NCBI GenBank assembly: GCA_022452285.1
Contig: JAKUNG010000012.1
Coordinates: 79,261 to 143,260 of the forward strand
Origin: Terriglobia bacterium
GTDB lineage: Bacteria > Acidobacteriota > Terriglobia > Versatilivoradales > Versatilivoraceae
Direction of reading: 5' to 3'
DNA: 64,000 nt
The notes beneath the pieces were generated by a model, which searched no databases, was not told the origin of the DNA, and saw only the letters and a program-made list of their open reading frames with translations. This document shows positions 1 to 10,376 of this stretch, piece after piece. Both the position numbers and the translations under genes were made by a program. How positions within the stretch are numbered: the first letter of the stretch is position 1; each line of letters opens with the position of its first letter.

Positions 1-110
1 TCTCTTTGTGAGAGCGTGCCTGTTAATTCAATTAAACGGTCTGCCAGAGTAGATTTGCCGTGATCAATGTGGGCAATAATAGAAAAATTTCTGATTTGTT
101 TCTGATCCAT
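1..110 (-). CDS. lepA: Elongation factor 4 (LepA), N-terminal fragment
   Basis: The reverse strand from 110 reads about 36 codons of a translational GTPase and runs off the window edge. The visible N-terminus carries the P-loop of the LepA/EF-Tu family (A-H-I-D-H-G-K-S-T followed by L-A-D-R-L) and the T-G-T-L-S sequence that is characteristic of LepA rather than EF-G. LepA is a ribosome-associated GTPase that promotes back-translocation or ribosome biogenesis. Start ATG is at 110-108; no strong ribosome-binding site is seen. It diverges from icd, with a 332-bp gap between the two. Only the first part of the G domain is in view, so integrity of the gene cannot be judged. Confidence 0.9.
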   Translation of the reverse strand, partial: MDQKQIRNFSIIAHIDHGKSTLADRLIELTGTLSQR

Positions 111-442
111 GATATGTTTTGTGTGGCTAAATGTGCGGGGAACTGTTTGTAAAAAACTGGATATTAGCTTTTACAAAACTAGCCTAGCCGATCAGTAGTT
201 GTCAAACATAATAGATAAAAAGACGTTAAAATAGCTGCTATTAATTTTATAACAGGAATATCAATTTAACAGAAGACACTATTATTTTGATTATAGGACT
301 GCTTGACAGTTTTTAACGAAACATGTTAAAAAGCAGCGCTGTTTTTGTTTGGGAGTTTATTGGTAGTGAATAAAGCATTTGATTACACAGAATTTTCTTT
401 TAAATGCTTGAATTCCAACGTTCAAAAAGAGAGGAATTCACA
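111..442. other. Intergenic region between lepA and icd
   Basis: A 332-bp AT-rich stretch between divergent genes. It should carry promoters for both. On the + strand a sigma70-like promoter for icd is visible (separate entry). I see no ORF, tRNA or strong hairpin in it. Confidence 0.6.
303..332 (+). promoter_or_regulatory. Candidate sigma70 promoter of icd
   Basis: TTGACA at 303-308 is a perfect -35 box. After an 18-bp spacer comes TAAAAG (327-332), a 4/6 match to the -10 box, preceded by a TG at 324-325 in the extended -10 position. It lies about 110 bp upstream of the icd start. This is a consensus reading by eye; AT-rich DNA produces chance matches. Confidence 0.45.
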
Positions 443-1687
443 ATGGTGTACAACGGAATAGAAGTTCCAAAAGATGGGGTGAAAATAACCTTAGAGAAGG
501 GGCAGTTAAATGTGCCAAATAATCCAATCATTCCTTTTGTTGAAGGTGACGGGATAGGACGTGATATTTGGAAAGCTGCCGTTAGGGTTTTCGACAGTGC
601 AGTTCAGAATGTATATCGGGGAGAACGGATTGTTCGTTGGTATGAGGTCTATGCTGGAGAAAAGGCATACAAAAAATTTGGTGAATGGCTCCCTGAAGAT
701 ACTCTTGATGCGATTAGAACTTTTCGCGTTGCTATAAAAGGTCCCTTAACTACTCCTGTTGGTGGGGGAATTCGCAGTCTCAATGTCACATTGAGGCAAG
801 TACTTAATCTATATGCTTGCGTTAGACCAGTCAAATATTTTGCAGGAGTTCCTTCACCTGTGAAAAATCCTGAAAAGATGAATGTGGTAATTTTTAGAGA
901 AAATACTGAAGATGTTTATGCAGGTATCGAGTGGCAAGAGGGTAGTAGTGAAGTTGCAAAAGTAATAGAATTTCTTGGCAAGGAAATGGGCAAAAATATT
1001 TCTTTGGATTCTGGAATTGGAATTAAACCTATTTCGATAGGTGCTACCAAGAATTTAGTCCGCAGGGCAATTCTCCATGCTATTAAGTATAACCGTCGGG
1101 TTGTCACCCTAGTTCACAAGGGTAACATTATGAAATTTACTGAAGGTAGTTTTCGAGATTGGGGTTATCAATTAGCTAGGGAAGAATTCCCCGAACAAAC
1201 TATTCCCGAGATGGATCTGTGGAGCAAGTTTGATGGAAAATTACCTGAAGGTAAAATTCTCATTAATGATCGCATTGCTGATTCGATGTTCCAACAAATT
1301 TTGACGAGAGCCTCTGAATATGAAGTTTTAGCAACACCTAACTTAAACGGTGATTATCTTTCTGATGCTTGTGCTGCCCAAGTAGGAGGACTTGGAATAG
1401 CCCCAGGTGCTAATATTGGTGATGAATATGGTGTTTTTGAGGCTACCCATGGAACTGCTCCAAAATATGCAGACAAAGATGTTATAAATCCAGGTTCGGT
1501 GATTCTTTCCGGAGCTATGATGTTTGAGCATCTCGGATGGGTAGAGGTTGCGAGACTAATTGAGAGTGCCTTTGCTAAGACTATTCAGCAGAGAAAGGTA
1601 ACCTATGATCTAGAGAGATTAATGACGGGCTCAACTAAGTGTAAAACAAGTCAGTTTGCAGATGCAATTATCTGTAATATGTCATAA
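443..1687 (+). CDS. icd: NADP-dependent isocitrate dehydrogenase
   Basis: Oxidative decarboxylation of isocitrate to 2-oxoglutarate in the TCA cycle; cytoplasmic. The protein of 414 residues has nearly the length of the E. coli enzyme. Visible family landmarks are the substrate-binding R-S-L-N-V segment, whose Ser112 matches the regulatory phosphoserine of E. coli Icd, the [10 protein letters not shown] active-site segment, and the H-G-T-A-P-K-Y motif with Lys341-Tyr342, the pair that selects NADP over NAD. An upstream in-frame ATG exists at 404, but ATG 443 is preferred: it has GAGG 8 bases upstream and gives the usual N-terminus. mdh follows after about 170 bp, so two successive dehydrogenases of the cycle are neighbours. 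No kinase/phosphatase gene is nearby. Confidence 0.95.
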   Translation: MVYNGIEVPKDGVKITLEKGQLNVPNNPIIPFVEGDGIGRDIWKAAVRVFDSAVQNVYRGERIVRWYEVYAGEKAYKKFGEWLPEDTLDAIRTFRVAIKGPLTTPVGGGIRSLNVTLRQVLNLYACVRPVKYFAGVPSPVKNPEKMNVVIFRENTEDVYAGIEWQEGSSEVAKVIEFLGKEMGKNISLDSGIGIKPISIGATKNLVRRAILHAIKYNRRVVTLVHKGNIMKFTEGSFRDWGYQLAREEFPEQTIPEMDLWSKFDGKLPEGKILINDRIADSMFQQILTRASEYEVLATPNLNGDYLSDACAAQVGGLGIAPGANIGDEYGVFEATHGTAPKYADKDVINPGSVILSGAMMFEHLGWVEVARLIESAFAKTIQQRKVTYDLERLMTGSTKCKTSQFADAIICNMS

Positions 1688-1834
1688 TTCTCAGTATTAT
1701 TGAAAGAAGTAAAAGTTGGTAGGCAAACAGTTTTAAAAGGGTTTTATAAACCTATTTGAAGATTTTAATAGGGTTTCAATTATTGGCCTTTAACCTTCTA
1801 GTAGCTAACATAAACTCCCATTTGAAATTTGTAA

Positions 1835-2782
<948 letters not shown>

Positions 2783-2890
2783 GCACGAAATAAATGTCTA
2801 GATGGATTGAAATTGTTGTTTGAAGATCTTGGTCAAATGATTGAAATTTAATACTGAGTAGAATCCTGTTTTTAACATAATTCAATATTT

Positions 2891-3976
2891 TTAAGGTGAC
2901 TTATTAATATTAAGCTGGATTATTTTATGCTTACTGCTGTGATTGAGATATTTTTCTGGGAGTATTCGAATTAATAATGCTCTTAGACCTCCGAACAATA
3001 ATCCTACCAGAATAGCTAAACCAACTACCGTACCTACATAGACAAAAACATTTACCATCATATTGCCAACCGAAACTGGTTCCAATTCAGGGTCCCACGT
3101 TACCGATGAAACATAAGAAACCTGTTCTAAGAATGAAATGGCAAATTGAGGATCATTAGAATCTAATACAATTATTACGAGAGGGCCTTCTCTTTTAAAG
3201 AAGATTTTTTTGTGAGGATTTATATCAAGAAATTTTTGATGTCCAATTTTTAGATACTTTTTTGCTAGGTGCTGAGTTGGATAAATAATTATTAAGACTT
3301 TTGCTAATTTATTTAATGATTTGTAGTCAGCCAAAATAGCTTCTGCACCATGTTTTAGGCCAAAGAGGTCATCAAGGAATAGATCATATCGTTGGCTTAA
3401 GGCATGGGAACCCATCACATAAAGTTCGCTATTAGATATTTTGTTGTTCTGGGGGAGATGATGGGCTATGGATGGAAGCTCCCAGTTACGTGGCAAAACC
3501 TCAGAAAGGTAAAGGGCTATTTTAAGGCCTAATGTTTTGGAAGAACCAGAATTCACTGGTTGGTGAACTTGGACATAGAAATCACTTTGGGCAAAGGCAA
3601 GCCAGTCTAGGTTGTGGTGGGCCATGCCTGGAAAGTTTTGTAAAACTTGGGATTGTGATGTTCGATAGAAAGTAAAAATTCCATAGGCAGCTATATTGTC
3701 TAACATCCGGTAAATTTTAATTCTTAACTTTTTCTGCTGGCATTGGAGTGAAAACTCATGGACATATTGAAATCCGTATTCATTCAAGACAAGTGCCTCT
3801 TGTGGTCGTGTCAAAGATAGTTTTTGATAGTCTGAATAAATTTTTTCAGTAACAGAGGTACAACCCAATCTATTGGTTGTTTGTTGTAATAGTTGAGTTG
3901 GGTTAATGTCTGGAGTAGCAGCAGCCAAAGGTAACGTAAATAAAAAAAGAGAAAGGCAAGCAAGAAACCGATTCAT
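2891..3976 (-). CDS. Exported membrane-anchored protein, DUF6599-like
   Basis: The product has 361 residues. It starts with a clear Sec signal peptide (residues 1-20, A-A-A cleavage region), continues with a soluble extracytoplasmic domain, and ends with one strong transmembrane helix at about residues 308-333 followed by a short basic cytoplasmic tail. The segment around A-A-Y-G-I-F-T-F-Y-R (about 91-101) and the overall build resemble the DUF6599 family found often in Acidobacteria; function is unknown. It is the distal gene of a reverse-strand pair with the DUF2911 gene upstream, about 150 bp away with a hairpin between. The family assignment is from memory of motif style and is tentative; the signal peptide and the C-terminal anchor are directly visible. 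Confidence 0.7.
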   Translation of the reverse strand: MNRFLACLSLFLFTLPLAAATPDINPTQLLQQTTNRLGCTSVTEKIYSDYQKLSLTRPQEALVLNEYGFQYVHEFSLQCQQKKLRIKIYRMLDNIAAYGIFTFYRTSQSQVLQNFPGMAHHNLDWLAFAQSDFYVQVHQPVNSGSSKTLGLKIALYLSEVLPRNWELPSIAHHLPQNNKISNSELYVMGSHALSQRYDLFLDDLFGLKHGAEAILADYKSLNKLAKVLIIIYPTQHLAKKYLKIGHQKFLDINPHKKIFFKREGPLVIIVLDSNDPQFAISFLEQVSYVSSVTWDPELEPVSVGNMMVNVFVYVGTVVGLAILVGLLFGGLRALLIRILPEKYLNHSSKHKIIQLNINKSP

Positions 3977-4050
3977 TGATCTGCTTTATTCTAGTTGAGA
4001 GTTGACTGAAGTAGCTTAAAAAATACTTATTAATATTAAATGAATAACTT

Positions 4051-4080
4051 TGGTTGTAACTAACGAATTAATTACAACCA
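4051..4080. terminator. Inverted repeat, possible terminator or processing hairpin
   Basis: Two 9-base arms (4051-4059 and 4072-4080) are perfectly complementary around a 12-base loop. The element sits just downstream of the DUF2911 stop (reverse strand, 4127) and upstream of the next reverse gene. The stem is AT-rich and no long T-run follows on either strand, so it is a weak intrinsic-terminator candidate. Confidence 0.35.
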
Positions 4081-4126
4081 TTTATTGATTTGTTAAGAAG
4101 AACCGAAATTTAGACAATAATATTAA

Positions 4127-4606
4127 TTAAGATCCAGAAAAACCTACAGATAAACTAAGTTTTCCCCACTTTAGCTGAAATGATCCGTTCTTCCCTTGAC
4201 CACTCAGTATCATCGTGAGGCGATCAATATTTTCAGCACTCTTTTCTAGAATTAATGGGATTTCTGCAACTTTGGTATAGTCTTGGCTATGGATAAGCAA
4301 GTACCATTTACCTTCACTCACAAATTTTCCTCTTAAGGTGTAGGTTCCTTTTTCAATTTGCTGGTCTCCAAATGTTAAGGCAACTTTGGTTGTTAAAGTA
4401 GTGGATCCATCTGCACCTAATCGCCATTGTTCTCCCGGTGAAATCATAGTGCTGATGTCACGCCCTTTTAGCGAAGGTCTTCCGTAGTTAATTGTGACAG
4501 TACCACCAGAAAGTTCTACGGTAGCTTCTCCTCTAGGGTTAACTTGGGCAAAATTAACTGATAAGCAAAGTAATAGAATTACAATTTTGAAGAGATGTTT
4601 TTTCAT
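4127..4606 (-). CDS. Exported DUF2911 domain protein
   Basis: A 159-residue protein with a Sec signal peptide (residues 1-20) and a single DUF2911-type domain. The features seen are the early G-x-x-V-x-I-x-Y-G-R-P-x-x-K-G-R-D segment (about 33-50), then P-G-E-Q-W-R-L-G-A (about 57-65), a run of short beta strands and a W-x-L-x-I-H segment. DUF2911 proteins are common in Bacteroidetes and Acidobacteria and have no established activity. The start at 4606 has an AAGGAG-type ribosome-binding site just upstream (AGGAGAACTAT before ATG). The length is typical for a single-domain family member. Confidence 0.85.
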   Translation of the reverse strand: MKKHLFKIVILLLCLSVNFAQVNPRGEATVELSGGTVTINYGRPSLKGRDISTMISPGEQWRLGADGSTTLTTKVALTFGDQQIEKGTYTLRGKFVSEGKWYLLIHSQDYTKVAEIPLILEKSAENIDRLTMILSGQGKNGSFQLKWGKLSLSVGFSGS

Positions 4607-4930
4607 TATAGTTCTCCTTTTTATAGTAGGTGTAGACTTCTTATTCTAATTAATGTACACCCTTGACCATCATCGTATTATACCGCTGGCTACAGTTAGT
4701 TGACAATTTTCAAACAATACGGTGACCAATCGATTAATAATGAATGATTTTAAAACTTCTATGTATTTAATGCTATGGTGATTATTATCACAGTTAGTAA
4801 GTTATTTTAGTAAGTTAAATTTAGTTTATATTTATTTAGAAGGAAGGGCATTACAAAAAATAAACTTAATGAAAGTTGCTAAGTATTTATAAGAGCACAC
4901 TGCGGACCAAAATTTTACTAGGAAAATTTT
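4607..4930. other. Divergent intergenic region before the LytS-type kinase gene
   Basis: About 324 bp between the reverse DUF2911 gene and the forward kinase gene, very AT-rich. A short palindrome lies at 4778-4791 (five-base arms GTGAT/ATCAC around TATT), which could be a regulator site but is short enough to be chance. No ORF or RNA gene is recognised. Confidence 0.45.
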
Positions 4931-6265
4931 TTGGAGATTGCTTTGCTTGATTTTTTTTCTGAAAACAGGGAAATATTAATTGCAATTTTAGTTAAAATTG
5001 GCATTGTTGCCTCTCTAGCCTCGCTACTGACTCGTTCACAGGGTTTTCGCAAGATTTTATTTTTAGAAAGTAGGAGCATTAGAGAAAAGCTTCTATTCAT
5101 CAGTTTTTGGAGTTTTCCTCTATGTGTTGGAGTAATTATACGAATTTCTGGTACTTCTCAAGGTCAAATCAATCCATTTGCTGCTTTTGATTTAAGTTTT
5201 GAAGGAACTTTTGTTGCAGGAATTCTTGGAGGTAATCTTATTGGAGCTATTGTGGGGGCTCTGTTTGGAGTAGTTGCTCTATTGTACTGGGAATGGGGAG
5301 CCTTGCCTTTGTATGTAGGCTTGGGACTATTTAGTGGAATGTTGAGAAATTTATGCTCCAGAAAAGAAGAGATATGGAATTTTTCTCCCTTTGTTTTCTT
5401 AAACTTGATTGGTTTCCTGCGATCTAAGAATCTTCTAAGGAAGAGTACTTGGCAGTTGATTTTTTTCTTTAGTATTATTAGTTTTGAATTACTAAGACAA
5501 GCACTAGGTCAGGTTCTTAATCTGCATACCCTTTTCTATTTTCCTGCAAATAATTTGATTATTCTAATGCTTATTCTTGTGGCATCAGTGTGTTCTATTG
5601 GTGTGACTCTTAAAATCTGGAATAATACTCGCTTAGAACTTAAAGTTGCAGAGCAGGGCCTAATGGTTGTAAAAGCTCGTTTGGATGCACTAGCAAACCA
5701 GATCAACCCCCATTTTCTTTTCAATACCTTAAATTCAATTTCTTCTTTAATTAGAACAGATCCGAGAAAAGCACGGGCTATAGTTATAAAATTATCCCAC
5801 ATTCTACGAAAACTTTTGCGGGGTCATGATAACTTCATCCCGTTAAAAGAAGAGTTGGAATTTATTGATAACTACCTAGATATTGAAGTAATTCGGTTCG
5901 GCAATGATAAATTGAGGATAGAGAAGAAAATCCAAAATGGGGTGCTCTCATACATGATACCTAGTATGGTTTTACAGCCAATTATCGAGAATTCTATCAA
6001 ACATGGGATTTCACCTAAAATTGAAGGAGGTAAAATCAAGATTTCTGCTGTGCAGAATAAAGAAATGATTTGTATTCAAATTGAAGATAATGGGCTGGGA
6101 ATGTCTTCAGACAACCTGAAGTCTATATTTAATTCAGGCATAGGTGTTAGTAATATTGTCGAACGTTTAAAAATTGCCTATCAGTCTGAATTTTCATTTA
6201 CTGTTAATAGTGTTCTGGGTAAGGGTACAGTAACAAAAATTGAAATTCCGCTTCGGAAACCCTAG
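4931..6265 (+). CDS. LytS/YehU-type sensor histidine kinase
   Basis: Membrane sensor of a two-component system. The N-terminal ~220 residues hold several hydrophobic helices with a glycine-rich N-P-F-A-A-F-D...G-G-N-L-I-G-A stretch typical of the 5TM-LYT sensor domain. A short linker leads to the His_kinase domain with N-P-H-F-L-F-N (phospho-acceptor near residue 261) and a C-terminal HATPase with N-S-I-K-H-G (N box) and D-N-G-L-G-M (G1 box). The start is TTG: 4931, with AGGA 7 bases upstream, or TTG 4943, with GGAG 6 bases upstream; both fit. The LytTR regulator follows after 27 bp, so the two are one operon. The signal sensed is unknown; related systems sense pyruvate, peptides or cell-envelope state. 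Confidence 0.88.
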   Translation: MEIALLDFFSENREILIAILVKIGIVASLASLLTRSQGFRKILFLESRSIREKLLFISFWSFPLCVGVIIRISGTSQGQINPFAAFDLSFEGTFVAGILGGNLIGAIVGALFGVVALLYWEWGALPLYVGLGLFSGMLRNLCSRKEEIWNFSPFVFLNLIGFLRSKNLLRKSTWQLIFFFSIISFELLRQALGQVLNLHTLFYFPANNLIILMLILVASVCSIGVTLKIWNNTRLELKVAEQGLMVVKARLDALANQINPHFLFNTLNSISSLIRTDPRKARAIVIKLSHILRKLLRGHDNFIPLKEELEFIDNYLDIEVIRFGNDKLRIEKKIQNGVLSYMIPSMVLQPIIENSIKHGISPKIEGGKIKISAVQNKEMICIQIEDNGLGMSSDNLKSIFNSGIGVSNIVERLKIAYQSEFSFTVNSVLGKGTVTKIEIPLRKP

Positions 6266-6292
6266 GAGATAATAACGGAGTATAATACTAGA

Positions 6293-7060
6293 ATGTCTAT
6301 ATCGTGTATTTTAGTTGATGACGAAGAACTGGCACTTGAGGAGCTTCAATTTCTTTTAAATCCTGACCCCGATGTTGACATTGTTGCTGAAGGAAGGAAT
6401 GGTGTAGATGCAATTCGATTAGTCAAAGAACTAAGACCAGATCTCATTTTTCTGGACATCCAAATGCCGGGACTAAACGGATTTCAAGTTCTACATGAAT
6501 TAGTAAAAGAAAATTGCCTGCCACAAGTGATATTTGTAACAGCTTATGACCAATATGCAGTGAAAGCTTTTGAGGTTAATGCTGTTGATTATATTTTAAA
6601 ACCAGTTGAAAAATTGCGCTTAGAACAAGCAGTTGATCGAGCAAAAAAAAATCATCAATCCAATGCAAATGTTAATGAAAAATTGAAAAACCTTCTAGAG
6701 ATGATGGAACCAACCATCTCTAGAAAGTCTAGACTGTTAATTAAGAAAAATGATCGTCACTTAATGATTGACTCTGATGAAATTGTCTTTGCTAGTATAG
6801 TGGATGGGGCAGTATTGATTACGACCGACAAGGATCAGGGAGAAACTCATTTTCGAAGTCTTGAAGACCTCCAACTGAATTTAAATCCCCAGGTTTTTTG
6901 GAGGGTTCATCGATCATTCTTAGTTAATATAAATAAGATTCAAGAAGTTGTTCCTTGGTTTAATCGAACCTTGCTACTTAAGATGTTAGATAATGATGAA
7001 ACCGAAGTTCCTGTTAGTCGATCTCATTCAAGGAGGTTGAAAAAGTACTTAAATCTTTAG
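6293..7060 (+). CDS. LytTR-family response regulator
   Basis: The 255-residue partner of the kinase upstream. The receiver domain (about residues 1-120) carries the acidic pair D-D-E, the phospho-acceptor Asp55 in L-D-I-Q-M-P-G, Thr in V-T-A-Y-D and the Lys of I-L-K-P-V. The C-terminal LytTR DNA-binding domain (about 150-255) shows the typical F-W-R-V-H-R-S-F-L-V-N and V-P-V-S-R-S segments. LytTR proteins bind direct repeats upstream of target promoters; targets of LytSR-like systems include transporters and envelope genes. No obvious target operon adjoins: the next gene is a small DUF465 protein about 200 bp downstream. Confidence 0.92.
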   Translation: MSISCILVDDEELALEELQFLLNPDPDVDIVAEGRNGVDAIRLVKELRPDLIFLDIQMPGLNGFQVLHELVKENCLPQVIFVTAYDQYAVKAFEVNAVDYILKPVEKLRLEQAVDRAKKNHQSNANVNEKLKNLLEMMEPTISRKSRLLIKKNDRHLMIDSDEIVFASIVDGAVLITTDKDQGETHFRSLEDLQLNLNPQVFWRVHRSFLVNINKIQEVVPWFNRTLLLKMLDNDETEVPVSRSHSRRLKKYLNL

Positions 7061-7264
7061 TCATTAGTGATTTTGTTGAATATTTAAGAATTAAGTTGAA
7101 AAAACTGCTGCCTGATTAATAGAACAGGATTAATATGGTTCTGCGAAGTATGACAGAGCCCAAAGTGTGAAAAGGATCTTGAGTTGTTCTGCACCCCTAT
7201 GCTAAATTTTATTTAGAGAACTTTTTACCCCTAAATAGTTTAAATTTTTCAAGGAGATTGATGA

Positions 7265-7498
7265 ATGGGATCAACTACCTTAGATATTAGAGAGAAACTT
7301 TTGCATTCAAGTGAGAAGTTTAGAAAACTTTTCGAAGAACATAGCCAATATGATCAAAAACTAGGTAATTTATTAGATAAAAGTTTTCTTTCTGAGGAAG
7401 AACGTGTTGAGGAAGTAAATTTAAAAAAATTAAAATTGCAAGTTAAGGACCAAATGGAAAGAATGATTCGAGATTTCAAACAGGGTGGAGTTGGTTAA
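7265..7498 (+). CDS. Small DUF465 (YdcH-like) coiled-coil protein
   Basis: A 77-residue, charged, helical protein. It has the family pattern F-R-K-L-F-E-E-H (about 20-27), a middle helix and S-E-E-E-R...L-K-K-L-K-L-x-x-K-D-Q (about 44-64), which fits the DUF465/YdcH group of short coiled-coil proteins of unknown function. A strong AAGGAG (7251-7256) sits 8 bases before ATG 7265; an out-of-frame ATG at 7261 is ignored. It stands alone between the two-component operon and the phospholipid genes. Confidence 0.8.
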   Translation: MGSTTLDIREKLLHSSEKFRKLFEEHSQYDQKLGNLLDKSFLSEEERVEEVNLKKLKLQVKDQMERMIRDFKQGGVG

Positions 7499-7579
7499 AC
7501 TTTTAAGAAAATAGAGTTGTAATATATTTCCCGTACAAGATAAGTATAGTTTTAATTTAGCTCTTGTAAAAAGGATGGG

Positions 7580-7608
7580 TTGACCTGTGAAAGAAAAAAT
7601 CAGGTCAA
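7580..7608 (+). terminator. Inverted repeat downstream of the DUF465 gene
   Basis: Eight-base perfect arms (7580-7587 and 7601-7608) enclose a 13-base A-rich loop about 80 bp after the DUF465 stop. Only a short mixed A/T stretch follows, so termination strength is doubtful. Confidence 0.35.
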
Positions 7609-7680
7609 AATCAAATAATTTTCACTGAAAATACATTTCAACAGTTATATGAATCCTAATAAACATATTTTCCCCAGATC

Positions 7681-8301
7681 ATGAGAATTGCTAAAGATGC
7701 GTTTAGGTTCTTAATACCGTTAGCTTTGATTTCTTTGTTAACGATACTTAGCAATTTTCTTTGGACAGGATTGTTTTTCGTTGTACTAACTATTTTTGTT
7801 GGGTGTTTTTTTAGAGATCCTGATCGTAAGATATTGACAGATGAAGGTTTAATTCTAGCCCCAGCAGATGGGAAGATTGTAGCAGTAAATGAAAACTCCG
7901 ATGGCACCAAAAAGGTCTCTATATTTTTGTCTATTTTTAATGTTCATATTAATAGGTCTCCCATTAAAGGTAAGATTGAAGAAATAATTTACCATCCTGG
8001 ACGTTTTAGAATGGCATTTGACAATAGAGCATCAATTGAAAATGAACAAAATTCTATTGTCGTAAAAAATGACTTATTTCAAGTAAAGTGTGTTCAGATC
8101 GCTGGTGCAGTGGCAAGGCGCATTGTTTGTTGGAAAAAAATAGGAGATCAGGTGAAAATAGGTGAACGTATAGGTTTAATCAGGTTTGGATCAAGAGTGG
8201 ATCTAGTTCTTCCTGTTAATGTTTCATTGTCAGTGGCTAAAGGTGACAAAGTGTGGGCAGGGCTAACTCCCATAGGAAGGTTAATACTTGAACAAGAATA
8301 A
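7681..8301 (+). CDS. psd: Phosphatidylserine decarboxylase, short form
   Basis: Converts phosphatidylserine to phosphatidylethanolamine at the inner membrane. The 206-residue proenzyme belongs to the short Psd class. It has two N-terminal hydrophobic segments (about 9-42), F-R-D-P at 44-47, P-A-D-G-K near 61-65, N-V-H-x-N-R-S-P near 87-94 and, close to the C-terminus, R-F-G-S-R-V-D, where Gly170-Ser171 is the self-cleavage site that makes the pyruvoyl cofactor. No good ribosome-binding site precedes ATG 7681. The stop overlaps the start of pssA by 14 bases, which indicates translational coupling of the two steps of PE synthesis. Confidence 0.93.
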   Translation: MRIAKDAFRFLIPLALISLLTILSNFLWTGLFFVVLTIFVGCFFRDPDRKILTDEGLILAPADGKIVAVNENSDGTKKVSIFLSIFNVHINRSPIKGKIEEIIYHPGRFRMAFDNRASIENEQNSIVVKNDLFQVKCVQIAGAVARRIVCWKKIGDQVKIGERIGLIRFGSRVDLVLPVNVSLSVAKGDKVWAGLTPIGRLILEQE

Positions 8302-9106
8302 AAATAGGGAAGTTCTTCGACGAGGTGTTTTTATTTTACCCACTCTTTGTACTGTTGGAACTATTTTTTGTGGATTCTATTCAATTACTAGTGTGATGAG
8401 AGATGAATTTAATCTGGCTGCTATAGCTATTGGTATTGCGGTAGTCTGCGATGGTATGGACGGGAGACTTGCTCGTTTAACAAATTCCTCAAGTGAATTT
8501 GGTGTTCAGATTGATTCTTTGGCAGATATAGCTACTTTTGGAATAGCTCCTGCTTTTTTAGCTTATTATTGGGGTTTAGGAAATCTTCAAGAAATACCAT
8601 CTTTTTCACAACATTTAGAACAATTAGGGTGGATAATCTGTTTTGGTTATTTAGTATGTGGGGCAATGCGCCTAGCTCGTTTTAATACCCAGACTAAGCC
8701 TAGTCAATCCTCTCCTAAATCTTCGGAAAAGCGTTTTGTGGGAATGCCGATTCCTGCAGGAGCTGGCCTCATTGCTGCTACTGTTCACTTTAACCCAGAA
8801 CCAATTAGGTGCTGGACTATGGGTATAGGGTGGATAGTGGCAATTTCCGTTTTGTCGTTTTTGATGGTTAGTACAATCCGGTATCCCAGTTTTAAGCATT
8901 TTGATTTTAAAAAAAGAAATCGTTATATCAATGTAGTCTTCCTAGGATTAACCGTTGCTCTGATTCATCAGTACTCACAAGTAGTATTGCTAATATTGGC
9001 AGTGTCATATGTTTCTTCTGGTTTGGTCGTTAGGTTTATAAATATGTTCAAAACTACTAATGAAAGTCTCTTAACACCTAACACCTTCGATGTGAATGAT
9101 GAATGA
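8288..9106 (+). CDS. pssA: CDP-diacylglycerol-serine O-phosphatidyltransferase
   Basis: Integral membrane enzyme that makes phosphatidylserine from CDP-diacylglycerol and serine, feeding Psd. The CDP-alcohol phosphotransferase signature is complete: D58-G-x-x-A62-R63, eight residues, G72, three residues, D76, three residues, D80. About six or more hydrophobic helices spread over 272 residues. The start is TTG 8288, with AGGAAGG just upstream inside the end of psd. Genes for the decarboxylase and synthase are in reverse order to the pathway but overlap. PssA of this length is typical of the membrane-bound (type II) enzymes. Confidence 0.93.
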   Translation: MNKNKNREVLRRGVFILPTLCTVGTIFCGFYSITSVMRDEFNLAAIAIGIAVVCDGMDGRLARLTNSSSEFGVQIDSLADIATFGIAPAFLAYYWGLGNLQEIPSFSQHLEQLGWIICFGYLVCGAMRLARFNTQTKPSQSSPKSSEKRFVGMPIPAGAGLIAATVHFNPEPIRCWTMGIGWIVAISVLSFLMVSTIRYPSFKHFDFKKRNRYINVVFLGLTVALIHQYSQVVLLILAVSYVSSGLVVRFINMFKTTNESLLTPNTFDVNDE

Positions 9107-9335
9107 ATGAAATGATTGTGGCTAAGTAGATAACACCTTTAGAGTCTTAGGCAGGTTTAAAGGTAAAGGATATAAAAATTAAATTGGCCTAATTCTTAAG
9201 AAGAATTCCGTAGCTTCAAGCCTCCTGTCTAAGACAATTTTAGAGTGATTTAAGTGATTATTCGTTTAAAATTTAAGCTGGACAAACGATTAAGTTATTT
9301 TTAAAAATTAATTGAAGATTTTTGGAGAATTAGAG

Positions 9336-10292
9336 TTGTCAAAATCCTTAATTTTAGCAGATGAACCTTTGGCAGGGTTTCTTGAAGAAATGTTCGAACC
9401 CGATTGTCAATGTGGTTCTTGGAGCCTTATCAAGAATGGATCAGAAATGGATCTGGAAAAAGTTAAAGGACTCTATCTTTATGGTCATCCAATTGTAGAT
9501 GGCGCACTAATGGATTGTTTGCCAAATTTAAAGATTGTCAGTAATTTTGGTGTAGGAATTGACCACGTGGATGTACAAGCGGCTTCTGAGCGAGGTGTTG
9601 CAGTTGGGAATACACCTGGTGCAGTAGAAGGAGCTACAGCTGATATGACGATGGCTCTTCTACTGGCTACTGCTAGGAATATAGTTGTAGGAGACAGCTT
9701 TGCTAGAAGCAATGAATTTCAACATTATGATCCTAATCGATTTGTGGGGCACGAGGTTCATGGGAGTATTTTGGGAATAGTTGGTTTAGGAAGGATTGGA
9801 ACTGAAGTTGCACGCAGGGCCAAAGGCTTTGGCATGAAAATTCTTTACTATAATCGCCGTCGGAACAGCGAGATCGAACAAGAGCTGGCCGTTGAGTATG
9901 TGAGTTTAGAGGAACTGTTACACCGAGCTCACTTTGTGACACTAAACGTTCCTATGACTAACCAGACTCGACACATGATTGGAGAAACAGAGCTTCGCTC
10001 CATGCGTGAAGATGGGATTTTGATTAATATTGCACGGGGCGGGGTGGTTGACCATGAAGCTTTATATAAGGCCCTGAAAGAGAGATGGATAGTCGCTGCT
10101 GCTATTGATGTTACCGAACCAGAGCCTTTAGATAGAAAACATCCATTGTTGAGTTTAAAAAATTTGGTTATTACACCTCATCTTGGTTCTGCGACTTTTA
10201 AGACAAGAAAACGGATGGGAGAAATGGCAATAGCCAACATTCGCGCAGCACTGAAAAATCTGCCTCTTCCATTTGCTGTAAAACCAACCTAG
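9336..10292 (+). CDS. D-isomer-specific 2-hydroxyacid dehydrogenase
   Basis: NAD(P)-dependent reduction of a 2-keto acid, probably glyoxylate or hydroxypyruvate judged by overall similarity to the GyaR/GhrB group. Landmarks, numbered from TTG 9336, are the nucleotide-binding G-L-G-R-I-G (150-155), the catalytic Arg near 234 in N-I-A-R-G-G, Glu near 261-263 in V-T-E-P-E-P, and His near 282 in I-T-P-H-L-G. TTG 9336 is favoured because GGAG lies 8 bases upstream; an earlier in-frame TTG at 9312 would add eight residues and lacks a ribosome-binding site. It is a single gene with about 200 bp on the 5' side. Exact substrate cannot be read from sequence. Confidence 0.88.
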   Translation: MSKSLILADEPLAGFLEEMFEPDCQCGSWSLIKNGSEMDLEKVKGLYLYGHPIVDGALMDCLPNLKIVSNFGVGIDHVDVQAASERGVAVGNTPGAVEGATADMTMALLLATARNIVVGDSFARSNEFQHYDPNRFVGHEVHGSILGIVGLGRIGTEVARRAKGFGMKILYYNRRRNSEIEQELAVEYVSLEELLHRAHFVTLNVPMTNQTRHMIGETELRSMREDGILINIARGGVVDHEALYKALKERWIVAAAIDVTEPEPLDRKHPLLSLKNLVITPHLGSATFKTRKRMGEMAIANIRAALKNLPLPFAVKPT

Positions 10293-10376
10293 TTAATGAA
10301 GTTGCCTATGAAAGCCTTTTAGCAGCAGGATTTTTAGGGTAGCGTTTACGGGATTTATATTTTTGATCTTAGATAT

